DNA of 6,720 nt, taken from contig JAHKLH010000090.1 in assembly GCA_029856635.1 (NCBI GenBank), forward strand, positions 1-6,720, read 5' to 3'. The notes beneath the pieces were generated by a model. The model saw only the letters and a list, made by a program, of their open reading frames with translations. It had not been told where the DNA came from and searched no databases. The position numbers and the translations under genes are program-made. Of this stretch, positions 6,576-6,720 are shown in pieces. Numbering within the stretch: position 1 is the first letter of the stretch; each line of letters opens with the position of its first letter. Origin of the DNA: Candidatus Njordarchaeota archaeon. GTDB lineage: Archaea > Asgardarchaeota > Njordarchaeia > Njordarchaeales > JAHKLH01.

Positions 6576-6601
6576 TGCAATAAATATATGCAATAAATAT
6601 A
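6576..6601. repeat. Perfect 13-bp tandem duplication
   Basis: TGCAATAAATATA occurs twice back to back, at 6576-6588 and 6589-6601, with no mismatch and no spacer. It lies about 65-100 bases upstream of the transporter TATA box. It may be a slippage or duplication product, or a paired regulator-binding site; the sequence alone does not decide. Confidence 0.85.
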
Positions 6602-6720
6602 GCCAAATATTTCTTTTGCATGCTAATAGTCAGCATCATTAAATGGTGATAAAAATTTAATTTCTAAAAAATAAACGACAATACTGTTTATTTTATTATT
6701 TTTACCATTTATTACTATAC

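Larger units (their letters stand above)
6482..6720. other. AT-rich noncoding region at the right edge
   Basis: Beyond the transporter promoter this stretch holds no credible gene on either strand: every ATG or GTG reading frame I traced closes within a few codons. It contains the tandem duplication at 6576-6601 and a weak hairpin (ATGCT at 6620-6624 pairing with AGCAT at 6632-6636). An orphan GGTGAT at 6645-6650 has no usable start after it. It is probably the upstream regulatory region of the transporter, perhaps shared with a gene beyond the window. Confidence 0.6.

Noticed and set aside
6620..6636. Hairpin ATGCT/AGCAT as a terminator or operator
   Set aside because: The stem is only five pairs in an AT-rich region and no T-tract follows closely; chance is enough to explain it.
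6645..6650. Orphan GGTGAT as the ribosome-binding site of a gene running off the right edge
   Set aside because: No ATG or GTG at suitable distance opens a frame; the nearby ATG at 6643 stops after five codons.
1..6720. CRISPR array, tRNA or rRNA genes
   Set aside because: No regularly spaced repeats, no cloverleaf-like segments and no rRNA-like sequence were seen on either strand.

Overview
The window is about 6.7 kb of AT-rich archaeal chromosome. The host is most probably a thermophilic Thermoproteota (crenarchaeal-type) lineage; I cannot place it more precisely. The archaeal signs are TATA-like boxes about 25 bases before starts, leaderless-looking starts next to starts carrying a GGTGAT ribosome-binding motif, an archaeal-type asparagine synthetase built from a class II aminoacyl-tRNA synthetase core, and Lys/Glu/Ile-rich proteins.

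Layout. Positions 1-431 (minus strand) hold the 5' part of a broken gene, probably an insertion-sequence transposase, with one nonsense codon and two frameshifts. A short divergent promoter region follows (432-514). Next comes a two-gene plus-strand operon: an FAD-dependent GlpA/LhgO-type oxidoreductase (515-2296) with a BON-like domain in front and a BFD-type [2Fe-2S] domain behind, then a glycerol-kinase-like FGGY kinase (2309-3829) starting 12 bases after the upstream stop codon. A spacer with its own TATA box and a 13-codon upstream ORF leads to an archaeal asparagine synthetase A-like gene (3943-4923). A convergent spacer separates it from a minus-strand DASS/CitT-group di/tricarboxylate transporter (5050-6468). 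The right edge (6482-6720) is very AT-rich noncoding DNA with a perfect 13-bp tandem duplication.

How the genes fit together. The kinase and oxidoreductase are most simply read as glycerol -> sn-glycerol 3-phosphate -> dihydroxyacetone phosphate. This would be a catabolic route in archaea, whose lipids use glycerol 1-phosphate. Several details do not fit a textbook glp operon. The kinase lacks two of the four polar residues that hold glycerol in E. coli GlpK. The oxidoreductase has an L-2-hydroxyglutarate-dehydrogenase-like substrate loop, not the GlpA/GlpD one. No GlpB/GlpC-like partner is present. Both enzymes carry a hydrophobic, strongly basic insertion that could dock on a membrane. This pair is the most interesting thing in the window: either a membrane-associated variant of glycerol catabolism or a kinase/dehydrogenase pair for a related substrate. 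The asparagine synthetase and the carboxylate transporter show no clear functional tie to the pair.
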